Shown here in pieces: positions 37,789 to 46,195 of a stretch of DNA of 64,000 nucleotides. The notes under the pieces were generated by a model that did no database searches, was not told the origin of the DNA, and saw only the letters and a list, made by a program, of their open reading frames with translations. The stretch's first letter is position 1, and every line of letters starts with the position of its first letter. The DNA comes from Mesorhizobium sp. WSM4311 (GTDB taxonomy: Bacteria; Pseudomonadota; Alphaproteobacteria; Rhizobiales; Rhizobiaceae): positions 260,501 through 324,500 of the forward strand of contig NZ_NSFV01000006.1 in assembly GCF_002295115.1 (NCBI RefSeq). The letters are read 5' to 3'. Position numbers and translations under genes: made by a program.

Positions 37789-39723
37789 TTGGGCAAATCC
37801 GGGGACAAACGGCAGCCTGCAAGGCCTTTTGATTTGAACAGAATCGAACGACTCACAAACGGGCGTCATGATCATTTGAGCGTCTGGCCGAGATGGCTGG
37901 CAGCGGTGATTGTCGCTTTTGGTTTTGTTGCCGCGGCGGCCACCGGTGCCAGCGCCGAAACACGTTCGCTGAAGCTTTATCACCTGCACACGCACGAAAA
38001 GGCCGAGATCGTCTACAAGCGCAACGGCCGCTACGTTCCCGAGGGCCTGCGCAAGATCAACATCATCCTGCGCGACTGGCGCCGCAATGAGCCGACCAAG
38101 ATGGATCCGCGCTTGCTGGACCTGGTCTGGGAGGCCTATCGCGAAAGCGGGGCCACCGACTATATCCAGGTGGTGTGCGGCTACCGTTCGCCGGCGACCA
38201 ACTCGATGCTGCGCAGCCGCAGCCGCGGTGTCGCCGAGAAGAGCCAGCATATGCTCGGCAAGGCGATGGATTTCTACATTCCCGGCGTGCCGCTGAAGAA
38301 GCTGCGCAACATAGGCCTGAAGATGCAGGGTGGTGGCGTCGGCTTCTATCCGACCTCCGGTTCGCCGTTCGTCCATATGGATGTCGGCAATGTGCGCCAC
38401 TGGCCCGGCATCAGCCGCCAGGAACTGGTCAGCCTGTTCCCCAACGGCAAGACGCTGCATGTGCCGAGCGACGGCCGGCCGCTGCCTGGCTATGAGCAGG
38501 CGATGGCCGCCTACAAGGCACGCAAGGGTGCTGGTACGCCCAATGTCGAGCTTGCGAGCGCAGGCGGCAGCGGCAAGAAATCCGGCGGCTTCCTTTCCGC
38601 TTTCTTCGGCGGCGGCGGCGACGACGAAGCCGACGACAGCGCGGATGTCGAGACCGCTTCGGCCGCTCCCGCGCCCAAGCCCAGAAGCCTGAAGCCGGCG
38701 GCGACCGCCAAGAGCGGCAACCTGCCGGGCATCGCCATCGTGGCGCCCGAGAATGCGCAGCGCGCCAACGTTCCGCAGATTGCCGACGAACAGGCACCGG
38801 CACCGGACCCGGAAAAGGATACGCCGGAGACGATCATCGCCGCCTTGCCGGCCAAGGAGATTCCGCTGCCCGATTTCGCGCCGAGGCCAAAGGCCGATGT
38901 CGGGGCGCAGCCCGAGAACGTTCCGTTCGCCATGGCGGACGCGACGACGACCACCGAACAGGCCGTGGCGACCGCGCAGGCGCCGGCGAACATGCCGTTC
39001 GGCAAGGCTGACCCCGCGGCGCTCGCTGCGGCTGCCGCCGCCGATCCGGCGCAGGTTGCCGTCAACAACATCCCCGTGCCGACATGGCGGCCCGAACGCA
39101 CGCTGCCGGCGGATCTCGCGCCGCCGCCCAGCAAGGATGTGCTGATGGCGCTGGCGGATACGGCCGAACAGGAGAAGACCGCGACTGATGCGTTCTCGGT
39201 GCTGCCCTCGGCACGGCCCGAGCCGGCCAAGCCGGACGCCGTCAAGGCCGTGCTCGACGAGGCCAACGCCCAGGTCGGCAATGCCGACCAATATCAGGTT
39301 GCGTCGCTCTCCGAAGAGCCGCGCTCGGCCTTCAACGATCCGTCTTACGTCGATGTCGCATCGCCGCGCCAGGCCGTTGCCGCCCGTCCGGCCGGTTCCG
39401 ATCCGGCCGCAGCGATCGGCGCCGGCGTGAAGACAACCCGCAAAGAAGCCAGGGCCACCGCCCGCGACCAGAAGCCGGGCCCCAGGGCCATGGTGGTCGC
39501 CGCGGCGCCCCAGGCCGCCCGCTGGGCGCTGACCAGCGGCGACAACGTCGCCACCGTTTCGAGCGCGACGACGGCGCCGGGCTACGCCTACAATATCGTG
39601 CATACGCCGCCGAGCGAGGTCTATACGGCCGGCTTCCAGACCGACGCCCAGGCGCCGGACCCCAGCCGCTTCACCGGCAATGCCGTCAAGTTCCTGTCGG
39701 TCGCCCGCTTCCAGACGAAGTAG
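37789..39723 (+). CDS. DUF882 / M15-type murein endopeptidase-like exported protein
   Basis: The frame encodes up to 644 aa. The N-terminal hydrophobic signal (VIVAFGFVAAAATGASA) is followed by a DUF882 (peptidase M15, YcbK/MepK-like) domain of about 150 residues. Zinc-ligand pattern is complete: His in SQHMLGKAMDFYI, the Asp seven residues later, and the His in VHMDVGN. MepK-type enzymes cleave peptidoglycan cross-links. The remaining about 400 residues are Ala/Pro-rich, disordered and poorly conserved. The start is uncertain: TTG 37789 opens the frame, but TTG 37876 would put the signal peptide at the very N-terminus and is equally plausible. A strong terminator follows. Confidence 0.8.
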   Translation: MGKSGDKRQPARPFDLNRIERLTNGRHDHLSVWPRWLAAVIVAFGFVAAAATGASAETRSLKLYHLHTHEKAEIVYKRNGRYVPEGLRKINIILRDWRRNEPTKMDPRLLDLVWEAYRESGATDYIQVVCGYRSPATNSMLRSRSRGVAEKSQHMLGKAMDFYIPGVPLKKLRNIGLKMQGGGVGFYPTSGSPFVHMDVGNVRHWPGISRQELVSLFPNGKTLHVPSDGRPLPGYEQAMAAYKARKGAGTPNVELASAGGSGKKSGGFLSAFFGGGGDDEADDSADVETASAAPAPKPRSLKPAATAKSGNLPGIAIVAPENAQRANVPQIADEQAPAPDPEKDTPETIIAALPAKEIPLPDFAPRPKADVGAQPENVPFAMADATTTTEQAVATAQAPANMPFGKADPAALAAAAAADPAQVAVNNIPVPTWRPERTLPADLAPPPSKDVLMALADTAEQEKTATDAFSVLPSARPEPAKPDAVKAVLDEANAQVGNADQYQVASLSEEPRSAFNDPSYVDVASPRQAVAARPAGSDPAAAIGAGVKTTRKEARATARDQKPGPRAMVVAAAPQAARWALTSGDNVATVSSATTAPGYAYNIVHTPPSEVYTAGFQTDAQAPDPSRFTGNAVKFLSVARFQTK

Positions 39724-39744
39724 CGGCTGGCCAGATACAGCAAA

Positions 39745-39774
39745 AGCCGCGCTGGGCAATCAGCGCGGCTTTTT
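39745..39774 (+). terminator. Terminator of the DUF882 gene
   Basis: Nine-bp stem AGCCGCGCT / AGCGCGGCT with an 8-nt loop, then a T5 run. Confidence 0.93.
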
Positions 39775-39900
39775 GCTTTCAGGATACGGCGGATGCGATG
39801 TCGCGATGCCGGGGATCACACATCGCTGAACTTCTCGTGAAGCCGGAAATGCACCCTCATTTCCGGGTTGGCGTGGGTGCGTTCCAACCTGCGGATATTC

Positions 39901-40077
39901 ATGAAGAAGGTTCTACTGGCGTCAGTTCTGGCATTGGTTGCAGCATCTGCCGCGATCGCTCCATCGCAAGCCGAAACCGTGATCATCAAGAATGGCAAGC
40001 ATCACTGCAGGACCAGGCTGGTCACGCATTGGGTGTACCATCACAGGGTGACCGAGAAGGTCAGGGTCTGCCACTGA
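39901..40077 (+). CDS. Small secreted His/Cys protein, unknown
   Basis: A 58-aa protein from ATG 39901 (a GTG at 39868 would add 11 residues that weaken the signal sequence). A Sec signal peptide occupies residues 1-23 (MKKVLL...SQA), leaving a mature peptide of about 35 residues rich in His, Arg and Lys with two Cys (CRTRLV and RVCH at the end). They could form a disulfide or bind metal. I do not recognise a family. It has its own terminator, so expression seems independent. Confidence 0.72.
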   Translation: MKKVLLASVLALVAASAAIAPSQAETVIIKNGKHHCRTRLVTHWVYHHRVTEKVRVCH

Positions 40078-40105
40078 TCCGGAACAGATAGGATCCGGGA
40101 GAATT

Positions 40106-40138
40106 GGCCCGGTCGGCGGGAGTCGGCCGGGCCTTTTT
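40106..40138 (+). terminator. Terminator after the small secreted protein gene
   Basis: Stem GGCCCGG / CCGGGCC with a 14-nt loop, followed by T5, 29 bp after the stop codon. Confidence 0.85.
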
Positions 40139-40178
40139 CGTGCCAGCTGATGCAGCGCGTACGTCCTGATTGCGAGCC

Positions 40179-41072
40179 TTAGTCGATTTCCAGCGTGGCT
40201 GCCTCGCCCCTGGCCAGAAGCCGTGCGGCGTCACGCGCCGGCGGCAATCCGAAATGGCGCGCATATTCCCGGCTGAACTGGGATGTGCTTTCATAGCCGA
40301 CGGCAAAGGCGACACGCGCGGCGCTGCCTGGCTCCGCGATCAGCAGATGACGCGCCTCCAGCAGCCGGACCTGCTTCTGGTACTGGATCGGGCTCATGGC
40401 GGTTGCCGCCTTGAAGTGGCGGTGAAACGAAGCGTTGCTCATATGTGCGAGCGCCGCCAGCTCCGTCACATCGATAGGCTCGTTGTAGTGCGATCGTATC
40501 CAGGCGGTGGCGCGGCGGATCTGCGACAGGCGGCCGTCAGCGCGCGCGAGCTGGCGCAGTTTCGCGCCTTGCGGGCCCTGCAGCAGGCGGAACGCGATCT
40601 CGCGTTCGAGCATGGGCGCGAGCACCGGAATTTCGGCCGGACGGTCGAGCAGCCGCAGCATGCGGCGCCAGGCATCGAGCAGTTCGTCATCCACCCGGTT
40701 GGTCACGAAGTTGTCGCCGTCGACCGCCGGCTTGTGGTCGATAAGCAGGCTGGCGATCAATCCGACATCGAGGGCGAAGGCGATGGCCATGTAAGGAAAG
40801 GCGCTGCTCGCCTCGATCAGCTGGCTGGTGGCGGGAGTCTCCACCGCATAGACGAAATAGCTGCCGGCGCCGTAGCGGAGCGTGCGGTCGCCGATCAGCA
40901 CTGTCTTGGCGCCTTGCAGAACGAACAGCGCCGTCGGCTGACAAAGCTCGGGCAGCGGCGCGGTTGGAACCTCGCTGCGGCCGATCGTGACCCGCGGGAT
41001 GGCCGTCCTTGTGCGCCGCCCATGCGCATGGCGGCCGGCGATCGCGATCAGTTCCTGCAAGGCGTCTTTCAT
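40179..41072 (-). CDS. AraC family regulator (AraC_N type)
   Basis: A 297-aa regulator with an AraC_N cupin domain (about residues 18-175, PTALFVLQGAKTVLIGDRTLRYGAGSY pattern) and C-terminal double HTH (about 195-290: IDVTELAALAHMSNASFHRHFKAATAMSPIQYQ and VAFAVGYESTSQFSREYARHFG). The group includes regulators next to short-chain dehydrogenases, and here an SDR gene diverges 129 bp away. Control of that SDR is a sound but untested inference. Confidence 0.9.
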   Translation of the reverse strand: MKDALQELIAIAGRHAHGRRTRTAIPRVTIGRSEVPTAPLPELCQPTALFVLQGAKTVLIGDRTLRYGAGSYFVYAVETPATSQLIEASSAFPYMAIAFALDVGLIASLLIDHKPAVDGDNFVTNRVDDELLDAWRRMLRLLDRPAEIPVLAPMLEREIAFRLLQGPQGAKLRQLARADGRLSQIRRATAWIRSHYNEPIDVTELAALAHMSNASFHRHFKAATAMSPIQYQKQVRLLEARHLLIAEPGSAARVAFAVGYESTSQFSREYARHFGLPPARDAARLLARGEAATLEID

Positions 41073-41201
41073 GTCGTCAGCATTGCCGATCCATGCAGGC
41101 TGCGCAACCAGTTGAGAGGATTAGGCAAGAGGACGCGAGTATCCGGCGCGCCAAATCGGCCGGCGCACGTCATCTCTGGGTTTCAAAGAAGGGATGTGGA
41201 C

Positions 41202-41951
41202 ATGACGACGAAAACGAATGCGCTGATCACCGGGGCCAACAAGGGCATCGGCCTCGAAACCGCTCGTCGGCTGGCAGCCATGGGGTTCAAGGTCTGGCTC
41301 GGCGCCCGCGATGCCGAGCGCGGGGAGGCCGCGGCAAGGGCGTTGCGCAATGAAGGGCTCGACGTCGAATGGCTCGCTCTCGACGTCGCCAGCGACGACA
41401 GCGTGGCGGCGGCGGCCAGGATCTTGACGGCGCAGGTCTCCAGTCTCGACGTGCTGGTCAACAACGCCGGCATTGCCCCAGGCTATGTTGACGCGCTCGG
41501 AGATGACGGCCGCTACGAACGGCCGCCAAGCCGAGAGAACGTTGAGGATATGAAGGCCGCCTTTGACGTCAACGTCTTCGGACCCGTTCGCGTCACCCAG
41601 ACCTTGCTGCCGCTGCTCCTGGCAGCGCCCGCCGCCCGTATCGTCATGGTCAGCAGCTATCTCGGCTCGATCGCGCGCGCCGCCGGCAACAGCCCGTCGC
41701 CCAATGTCATGGGCTATGGCAGCTCGAAGACAGCGCTCAATGCCGTCACCGTGGCCTTCGCCCGGGAGCTGTCGCCGCGCGGCATCATGATCAACGCCGC
41801 CGCTCCCGGCTACACCGCGACGGACCTCAATGCGCACAGAGGCGGCCGTACGGTGCAGCAGGCCGCCGGGGTCATCGTGCAGCTGGCGACGCTGGAGGCC
41901 GGCGGACCGACCGGCGGCTATTTCGACGAGAACGGTCCGTTGCCCTGGTGA
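41202..41951 (+). CDS. Short-chain dehydrogenase/reductase
   Basis: A 249-aa classical SDR. The cofactor motif TGANKGIG is at about residues 10-17 and VNNAGIAPG near 87; the catalytic Ser is in VMVSSYLGS and Tyr/Lys in YGSSK (about 169-173). It resembles plant-type carbonyl reductases (menthone/salutaridine-type TGANKGIG). An Arg at the end of the second strand (GARDAER) favours NADP(H). Substrate unknown. It is divergent from the AraC regulator. Confidence 0.9.
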   Translation: MTTKTNALITGANKGIGLETARRLAAMGFKVWLGARDAERGEAAARALRNEGLDVEWLALDVASDDSVAAAARILTAQVSSLDVLVNNAGIAPGYVDALGDDGRYERPPSRENVEDMKAAFDVNVFGPVRVTQTLLPLLLAAPAARIVMVSSYLGSIARAAGNSPSPNVMGYGSSKTALNAVTVAFARELSPRGIMINAAAPGYTATDLNAHRGGRTVQQAAGVIVQLATLEAGGPTGGYFDENGPLPW

Positions 41952-41962
41952 GCCGGGACCGA

Positions 41963-42601
41963 CTATTTCCTGAGCTGGCTGGCAGCGCGTGCGAGCGCTT
42001 CGATCTCGTCCCACTTGCCGGCCTTGACCATGTCGTCGGGCGCGACCCAGGAGCCGCCGACACAGATGACGTTGGGCAGGCTGAGGTAGTCGGCGGCGTT
42101 CTTGCCGGTGATGCCGCCGGTCGGGCAGAATTTGACATCGGCCAGAGGCGAGGCGAAAGCCTTCAGCGAGGCGATGCCGCCGGACTGTTCGGCTGGGAAG
42201 AATTTCAGGAAGCGCAGGCCCGCCTCGCGCGCGGCCATGATCTCGCCGGGCGTGATGGCACCGGGCAGCAGCGGAACCTCGCTGTCGGCGGCGGCTGCCA
42301 GAAGCTCGCGCGTGATGCCGGGGCTGACGATGAAGCGCGAGCCGGCGCTGGCGGCCTCGTCGAACTGCCTGCTGTCCAGAATGGTGCCGGCGCCGACAAT
42401 GGCTTCCTCGACTTCGGCCGCCACCCGTCGGATCGCTTCCAGCGCATCGGCGGTCCGCAGTGTGATCTCGATCGCCGGCAGGCCGCCGCGTGCCAGGGCA
42501 CGGGCCAACGGCACCGCATTGGCGACATCATTGATCTTCAGCACCGGGATGACCGGCTGGCCGTCGAGGAGCGACAGGAGTTTTTCGGTCTTGCTGGGCA
42601 T
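41963..42601 (-). CDS. eda: 2-dehydro-3-deoxy-phosphogluconate aldolase
   Basis: A 212-aa class I aldolase that splits KDPG into pyruvate and glyceraldehyde-3-phosphate in the Entner-Doudoroff pathway, the main hexose route of rhizobia. The catalytic Glu lies in EITLRTADAL, VGAGTILD follows, and the Schiff-base lysine is in VKFCPTGGI. The N-terminus VIPVLKINDVANAVPLA matches. ATG 42601 with GGAGAG upstream is preferred over the ATG six codons earlier. edd and zwf are not nearby. Confidence 0.95.
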   Translation of the reverse strand: MPSKTEKLLSLLDGQPVIPVLKINDVANAVPLARALARGGLPAIEITLRTADALEAIRRVAAEVEEAIVGAGTILDSRQFDEAASAGSRFIVSPGITRELLAAAADSEVPLLPGAITPGEIMAAREAGLRFLKFFPAEQSGGIASLKAFASPLADVKFCPTGGITGKNAADYLSLPNVICVGGSWVAPDDMVKAGKWDEIEALARAASQLRK

Positions 42602-42792
42602 CTGTCTCTCCATTGCCAAGGGGTGATTTCAACCGATTAGCAGACGGGTGTTTGCCTGTCCACGAAACCGGTCGCGTCGCGATATCACGCGCCACCGGAC
42701 AGCTTACCGGCTCTTTCCCGACAGGGCCATGACAGGCGCCGAAGCCGGTTTCGCCTTGAATCGGCTTTTACGAGCGTCTAGTTGCTCTGGCA

Positions 42793-43722
42793 ATGACACT
42801 GTCCGCTCCATCCCAGCCTGTCCGCGTCGCCGCGCTCTACCGGTTTGCCCGGCTCGACGCCTTCGAGAGGCTGCGCGCGCCGCTCGCGGCCTTCTGCTGC
42901 GGACGCGGCATCAAGGGCACGCTGCTTCTGGCGCATGAGGGCATCAACGGCACCGTCGCCGGCAGCGAAGCAGCGATCGCCGAGCTCATCGACCATATCG
43001 AGGCCATCGACGGGCTTGCAGGGCTCGAGATCAAATACAGCGCGGCCACGGACATGCCTTTCCATCGCATGAAGGTGCGGCTGAAGCGCGAGATCGTCAC
43101 CATGGGCGTCGAGGACATCGACCCGGCGACAAGCGCCGGAACCTATGTCGCGCCCGCCGACTGGAACGCGCTGATTTCCGAGCCCGACACGATCGTGATC
43201 GACACGCGCAATGCCTACGAGGTTTCTATCGGCACCTTCCAGGGCGCGGTCGATCCGGCCACCGCGAGCTTTCGCGAATTCCCGGCCTGGGTGGAAGCGC
43301 ACCGGGCGGAACTCGAGGGCCGCAAGGTGGCGATGTTCTGCACCGGCGGCATTCGCTGCGAAAAAGCGACCGCCTACGTGAAATCGCTCGGCTTCGAGGA
43401 TGTGTTCCATCTCAAGGGCGGCATCCTCAAATACCTCGAGGAGGTTCCGGCCGAGCAGAGCCTGTGGCAAGGCGAGTGCTTCGTCTTCGACGAGCGGGTT
43501 TCGGTGTCGCACGGTCTCGCCGAGGGTGACGCAGAACTCTGCCGTGCCTGCCGCCATCCGCTGACGGCAAGTGAGTTGGCATCGCCCAGATATGCCGCAG
43601 GCATTTCTTGCCCGCATTGCTTCGACGCTCGTACCGACGAGGACCGTCAGCGCTACGCCGAGCGCCAGCGGCAGGTCGAGCTTGCGCAGGCGCGGGGCAA
43701 GGGGCCGCATATCGGGTCCTGA
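42793..43722 (+). CDS. trhO: tRNA uridine(34) hydroxylase, rhodanese-like
   Basis: A 309-aa member of the YceA/TrhO family, which adds oxygen to U34 of certain tRNAs to make 5-hydroxyuridine. The N-terminal acylphosphatase-like part has GTLLLAHEGINGTVAG; the rhodanese domain holds catalytic Cys183 in FCTGGIRCEKA; a C-terminal tail has zinc-like Cys pairs (CRACRHPL and CPHCFD). Length is usual. It stands by itself between eda (divergent) and the DUF533 gene. Confidence 0.94.
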   Translation: MTLSAPSQPVRVAALYRFARLDAFERLRAPLAAFCCGRGIKGTLLLAHEGINGTVAGSEAAIAELIDHIEAIDGLAGLEIKYSAATDMPFHRMKVRLKREIVTMGVEDIDPATSAGTYVAPADWNALISEPDTIVIDTRNAYEVSIGTFQGAVDPATASFREFPAWVEAHRAELEGRKVAMFCTGGIRCEKATAYVKSLGFEDVFHLKGGILKYLEEVPAEQSLWQGECFVFDERVSVSHGLAEGDAELCRACRHPLTASELASPRYAAGISCPHCFDARTDEDRQRYAERQRQVELAQARGKGPHIGS

Positions 43723-43838
43723 TCCGGGAGAGCGAGCCCGGCAAGCGGCGGCCTGTCATTGCAATGTCAGGTTTCGGGACCTACGTCTTCGGCGTTCGAA
43801 ACCTGCCCGTTCGGCCGGGCACATGCTGGAGGCACTGA

Positions 43839-44579
43839 ATGTTCGATCCCAAGAAGCTTCTCGACGATCTGCTCGGTTCGCAAATTCCCGGCACCAGCGG
43901 CACCGTCCGCGACAAGGCGGGCCAGGCTGTGCAGATGGCCAAGGACAACCCGCTGGCAGCGGGTGCGCTGGCCGCCGTGCTGCTTGGAACAGGGGCCGGC
44001 CGCGAGGTGACAGGTGCGGCGGTGAAGCTCGGCGGCCTGGCCGCGATCGGCGGCCTCGCCTACAAGGCCTACCAGAACTACAAGGCCGGCAACGCGCCGG
44101 AGCAGGCGCCCGCCGCCGGCGAACCGGAATTGCTGCCGCCGCCCAAGGACACCGCCTTCCATCCGTCACAGGCGCCGCAGGGCGAGGATGAATTCACGCT
44201 GACCCTGGTGCGGGCGATGATCTCGGCGGCCAAGGCCGACGGTCATGTCGACGACGAGGAGCGCAAGAAGATCGCCGGCAAGCTCAGTCTTTCGGGGATC
44301 GGCTCCGATGCCGAGAAATTCCTGATGGCGGAGCTGGAAAGCCCGCTCGACCTCGACGCGCTGGTGGCGCAGGCCAAGACCGACGCGCAGAAGCTCGAAC
44401 TCTACACGGCGTCGCGTCTCACCATCGATCCCGACACGCGCGCCGAGCGCGGCTATCTCGACCTGCTCGCCGGTCGGCTCGGCCTGCCGGACGCGCTGGT
44501 CGACCATGTCGAGGCGACGGTTTCGGCAGTCAAGGTTCCCGCAACAACGGCCGGGACTTCGCCCAATCCACGCTGGTAG
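43839..44579 (+). CDS. DUF533 / TerB-like protein
   Basis: A 246-aa protein. The N-terminal helix MFDPKKLLDDLLG is typical of DUF533 inner-membrane-associated proteins. A Gly/Ala-rich region (about residues 40-78, ALAAVLLGTGAGRE and LGGLAAIGGLAYKAY) may insert in the membrane. The C-terminal half (about 120-235) is a TerB-type helical domain with acidic metal-site residues (AAKADGHVDDEERKKI). TerB relatives bind divalent metal and appear in tellurite and stress loci, but no ter operon is present. The CtrA-box sRNA starts about 75 bp after its stop. Confidence 0.85.
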   Translation: MFDPKKLLDDLLGSQIPGTSGTVRDKAGQAVQMAKDNPLAAGALAAVLLGTGAGREVTGAAVKLGGLAAIGGLAYKAYQNYKAGNAPEQAPAAGEPELLPPPKDTAFHPSQAPQGEDEFTLTLVRAMISAAKADGHVDDEERKKIAGKLSLSGIGSDAEKFLMAELESPLDLDALVAQAKTDAQKLELYTASRLTIDPDTRAERGYLDLLAGRLGLPDALVDHVEATVSAVKVPATTAGTSPNPRW

Positions 44580-44610
44580 GGTCAGATCGGGACAGGCCGT
44601 CTTTCCGGCG

Positions 44611-44649
44611 TTAACCTTTCGTTAACTCAGGAAGCGCATGATTCTACAC
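44611..44649 (+). promoter_or_regulatory. CtrA box and CcrM site in predicted sRNA promoter
   Basis: TTAA (44611-44614), seven bases, then TTAAC (44622-44626) is an exact CtrA box. The right half overlaps a -35 (GTTAAC, 44621-44626), which is followed after 17 nt by CTACAC (44644-44649) as -10. A CcrM methylation site GATTC (44640-44644) touches the -10. Confidence 0.6.
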
Positions 44650-44655
44650 AGTCGG

Positions 44656-44718
44656 ATCGGCTTTTCCTCCTCCCAAGCCCGGTTCAGATCAGGGCGGTCG
44701 CCAATGACCGCCCTTTTT
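44656..44718 (+). ncRNA. Predicted anti-Shine-Dalgarno sRNA (CcsR / alpha-r14 'cuckoo' type)
   Basis: The RNA would be about 62 nt. A first hairpin with arms GGCUU (44659-44663) and AAGCC (44675-44679) displays CCUCCUCCC (44666-44674) in its loop. A short linker is followed by an 8-bp terminator stem AGGGCGGU / ACCGCCCU (44691-44714) and a U run. This two-hairpin plan with CCUCCUCCC in the loop is that of CcsR RNAs of Rhodobacter and alpha-r14 RNAs of Sinorhizobium, which pair with ribosome-binding sites of many mRNAs. Transcription start is inferred from the promoter; no transcript data exist here. Confidence 0.7.
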
Positions 44719-44878
44719 GTCGGCCCACGCCGGGGCCTGCTCCGCAAAACGAGCGCCATTTTTCAAGGCATGTTCGTGCGGTCCGCTTGCCATCGCTGCC
44801 GTCATTTGCGATGCCTTCTGCTGAGCCAAATCCTGAAAATCAGTCGGGCACGCTCGGCGCTGCCGGAGGACATCAGCC

Positions 44879-45634
44879 ATGACCGAAGAAAGAACCGCCA
44901 TCGTCACCGGCGCCGGCACGGGCATCGGCAAGAGCGTCGCCACGGCGCTGCTCAAGGCCGGCTGGAACACGGTGTTCTGTGGCCGCCGCAAGGCGGTGCT
45001 GGATGCCGCGATCGTCGAGGCCGGCCGGACCGAGGCCAAGGCACTGGCGGTCGCCTGCGACATCAGCAAGGCCGGCGAGGTCGACGATCTGTTCGAGACG
45101 GTGGCGGAAGCCTTTGGCCGCGTCGACCTGCTCTTCAACAATGCCGGCATGGGTTACAAGTCGACGCCGATCGACGAGATCCCGGTCGAAGTGTGGAACG
45201 ATATTGTCGGCGTCAATCTCACCGGTTCGTTCCTGTGCGCCCGCGCCGCCTTCGGTGCTATGCGCAAGCAGCGGCCGATGGGCGGGCGCATCATCAACAA
45301 TGGTTCGGTGTCGGCCTATGCGCCGCGCCCGGGCTCGGTGCCCTATACGGCGACCAAGCATGCCATCACCGGGCTGACCAAGACGCTGGCGCTCGACGGC
45401 CGTCCCTACGACATCGCCTGCGGCCAGATCGACATCGGCAATGCGCTGACCGACATGGCGCAGCCGATGACCGTCGGCGTGCCGCAGGCCAATGGCTCGA
45501 TCGCCGCTGAAGCGGTGATGGATGTCCAGCACGTCGCCGATGCCGTCGTCCACATGGCCAGCCTGCCGCTCGAGGCGAACGTGCTGTTCATGACCGTGAT
45601 GGCAACCAAGATGCCGTTCGTCGGGCGTGGGTGA
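44879..45634 (+). CDS. Short-chain dehydrogenase/reductase
   Basis: A 251-aa classical SDR: TGAGTGIG at about residues 11-18, NNAGMGYK near 90, Ser in NNGSVSAYAPRPGS, YTATK (about 159-163). CGRR at the end of strand two suggests NADP(H). The C-terminal stretch LTDMAQPMTVGVPQANGSIAAEAVMDV is a conserved feature of a rhizobial SDR group of unknown substrate. It lies 160 bp after the predicted sRNA terminator, in a monocistronic setting. Confidence 0.9.
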   Translation: MTEERTAIVTGAGTGIGKSVATALLKAGWNTVFCGRRKAVLDAAIVEAGRTEAKALAVACDISKAGEVDDLFETVAEAFGRVDLLFNNAGMGYKSTPIDEIPVEVWNDIVGVNLTGSFLCARAAFGAMRKQRPMGGRIINNGSVSAYAPRPGSVPYTATKHAITGLTKTLALDGRPYDIACGQIDIGNALTDMAQPMTVGVPQANGSIAAEAVMDVQHVADAVVHMASLPLEANVLFMTVMATKMPFVGRG

Positions 45635-45667
45635 GCAGCGGACGCTGGCAGGGCCTCCGCCGCCGAC

Positions 45668-46042
45668 TCATTTGCCCGCCAGCGGTGCGCCGGGCTTGAA
45701 AAGCAGAATGGGCCTGATCTCGTAAACGGCGGTCGGATTGACACGGCGAAGGTCGCGGGCGATCGCGATGGCCTCGTCCCGCGTGGCGCAGTCGACGACA
45801 TAGAGGCCAAGCAATTGTTCCTTGGTCTCGGCGAAAGGGCCGTCGATGACCACGCCGTCGCCTGGGCCGCGCAGGGTGAAGGCATCCTGCGTCGCCCCCA
45901 GACGCGCGGACGGTCCAAGTGTGCCTTCCTCACGAAGCCTTGTGTTGATCTTCAGCAGCTCGGCCATCAGTGCCGCATCTTCCTGCGGCGTCAGCGCCTT
46001 GATCGCATCTTCCACGTGATAGGCAAGGATTGCATAGAACAT
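45668..46042 (-). CDS. YCII/DGPF-family protein
   Basis: A 124-aa protein of the YCII-related (DGPF) family: FYAILAYHVEDA at the N-terminus, the name-giving IDGPFAETKEQLLGLYVVD (about residues 71-89) and ARDLRRVNPTAVYEIRPI near the C-terminus. Start ATG 46042 has GAGG upstream; sequence before it is not conserved. These proteins are often linked to ECF sigma factors, but none is adjacent here. Function unknown. Confidence 0.88.
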   Translation of the reverse strand: MFYAILAYHVEDAIKALTPQEDAALMAELLKINTRLREEGTLGPSARLGATQDAFTLRGPGDGVVIDGPFAETKEQLLGLYVVDCATRDEAIAIARDLRRVNPTAVYEIRPILLFKPGAPLAGK

Positions 46043-46195
46043 CCGAGGAACCTCACTCCGATCCTGATCGTTGGACGGTAACCGTTCCCGACATGCACGC
46101 ACAGTCTTGGCCGCGAGCCTGCCGACGGATCATGACACCGACATGCCGGCCGGCCGCAGACCATCCGGGAAAGGAGCTCCGGCCTACCTCGAAGC

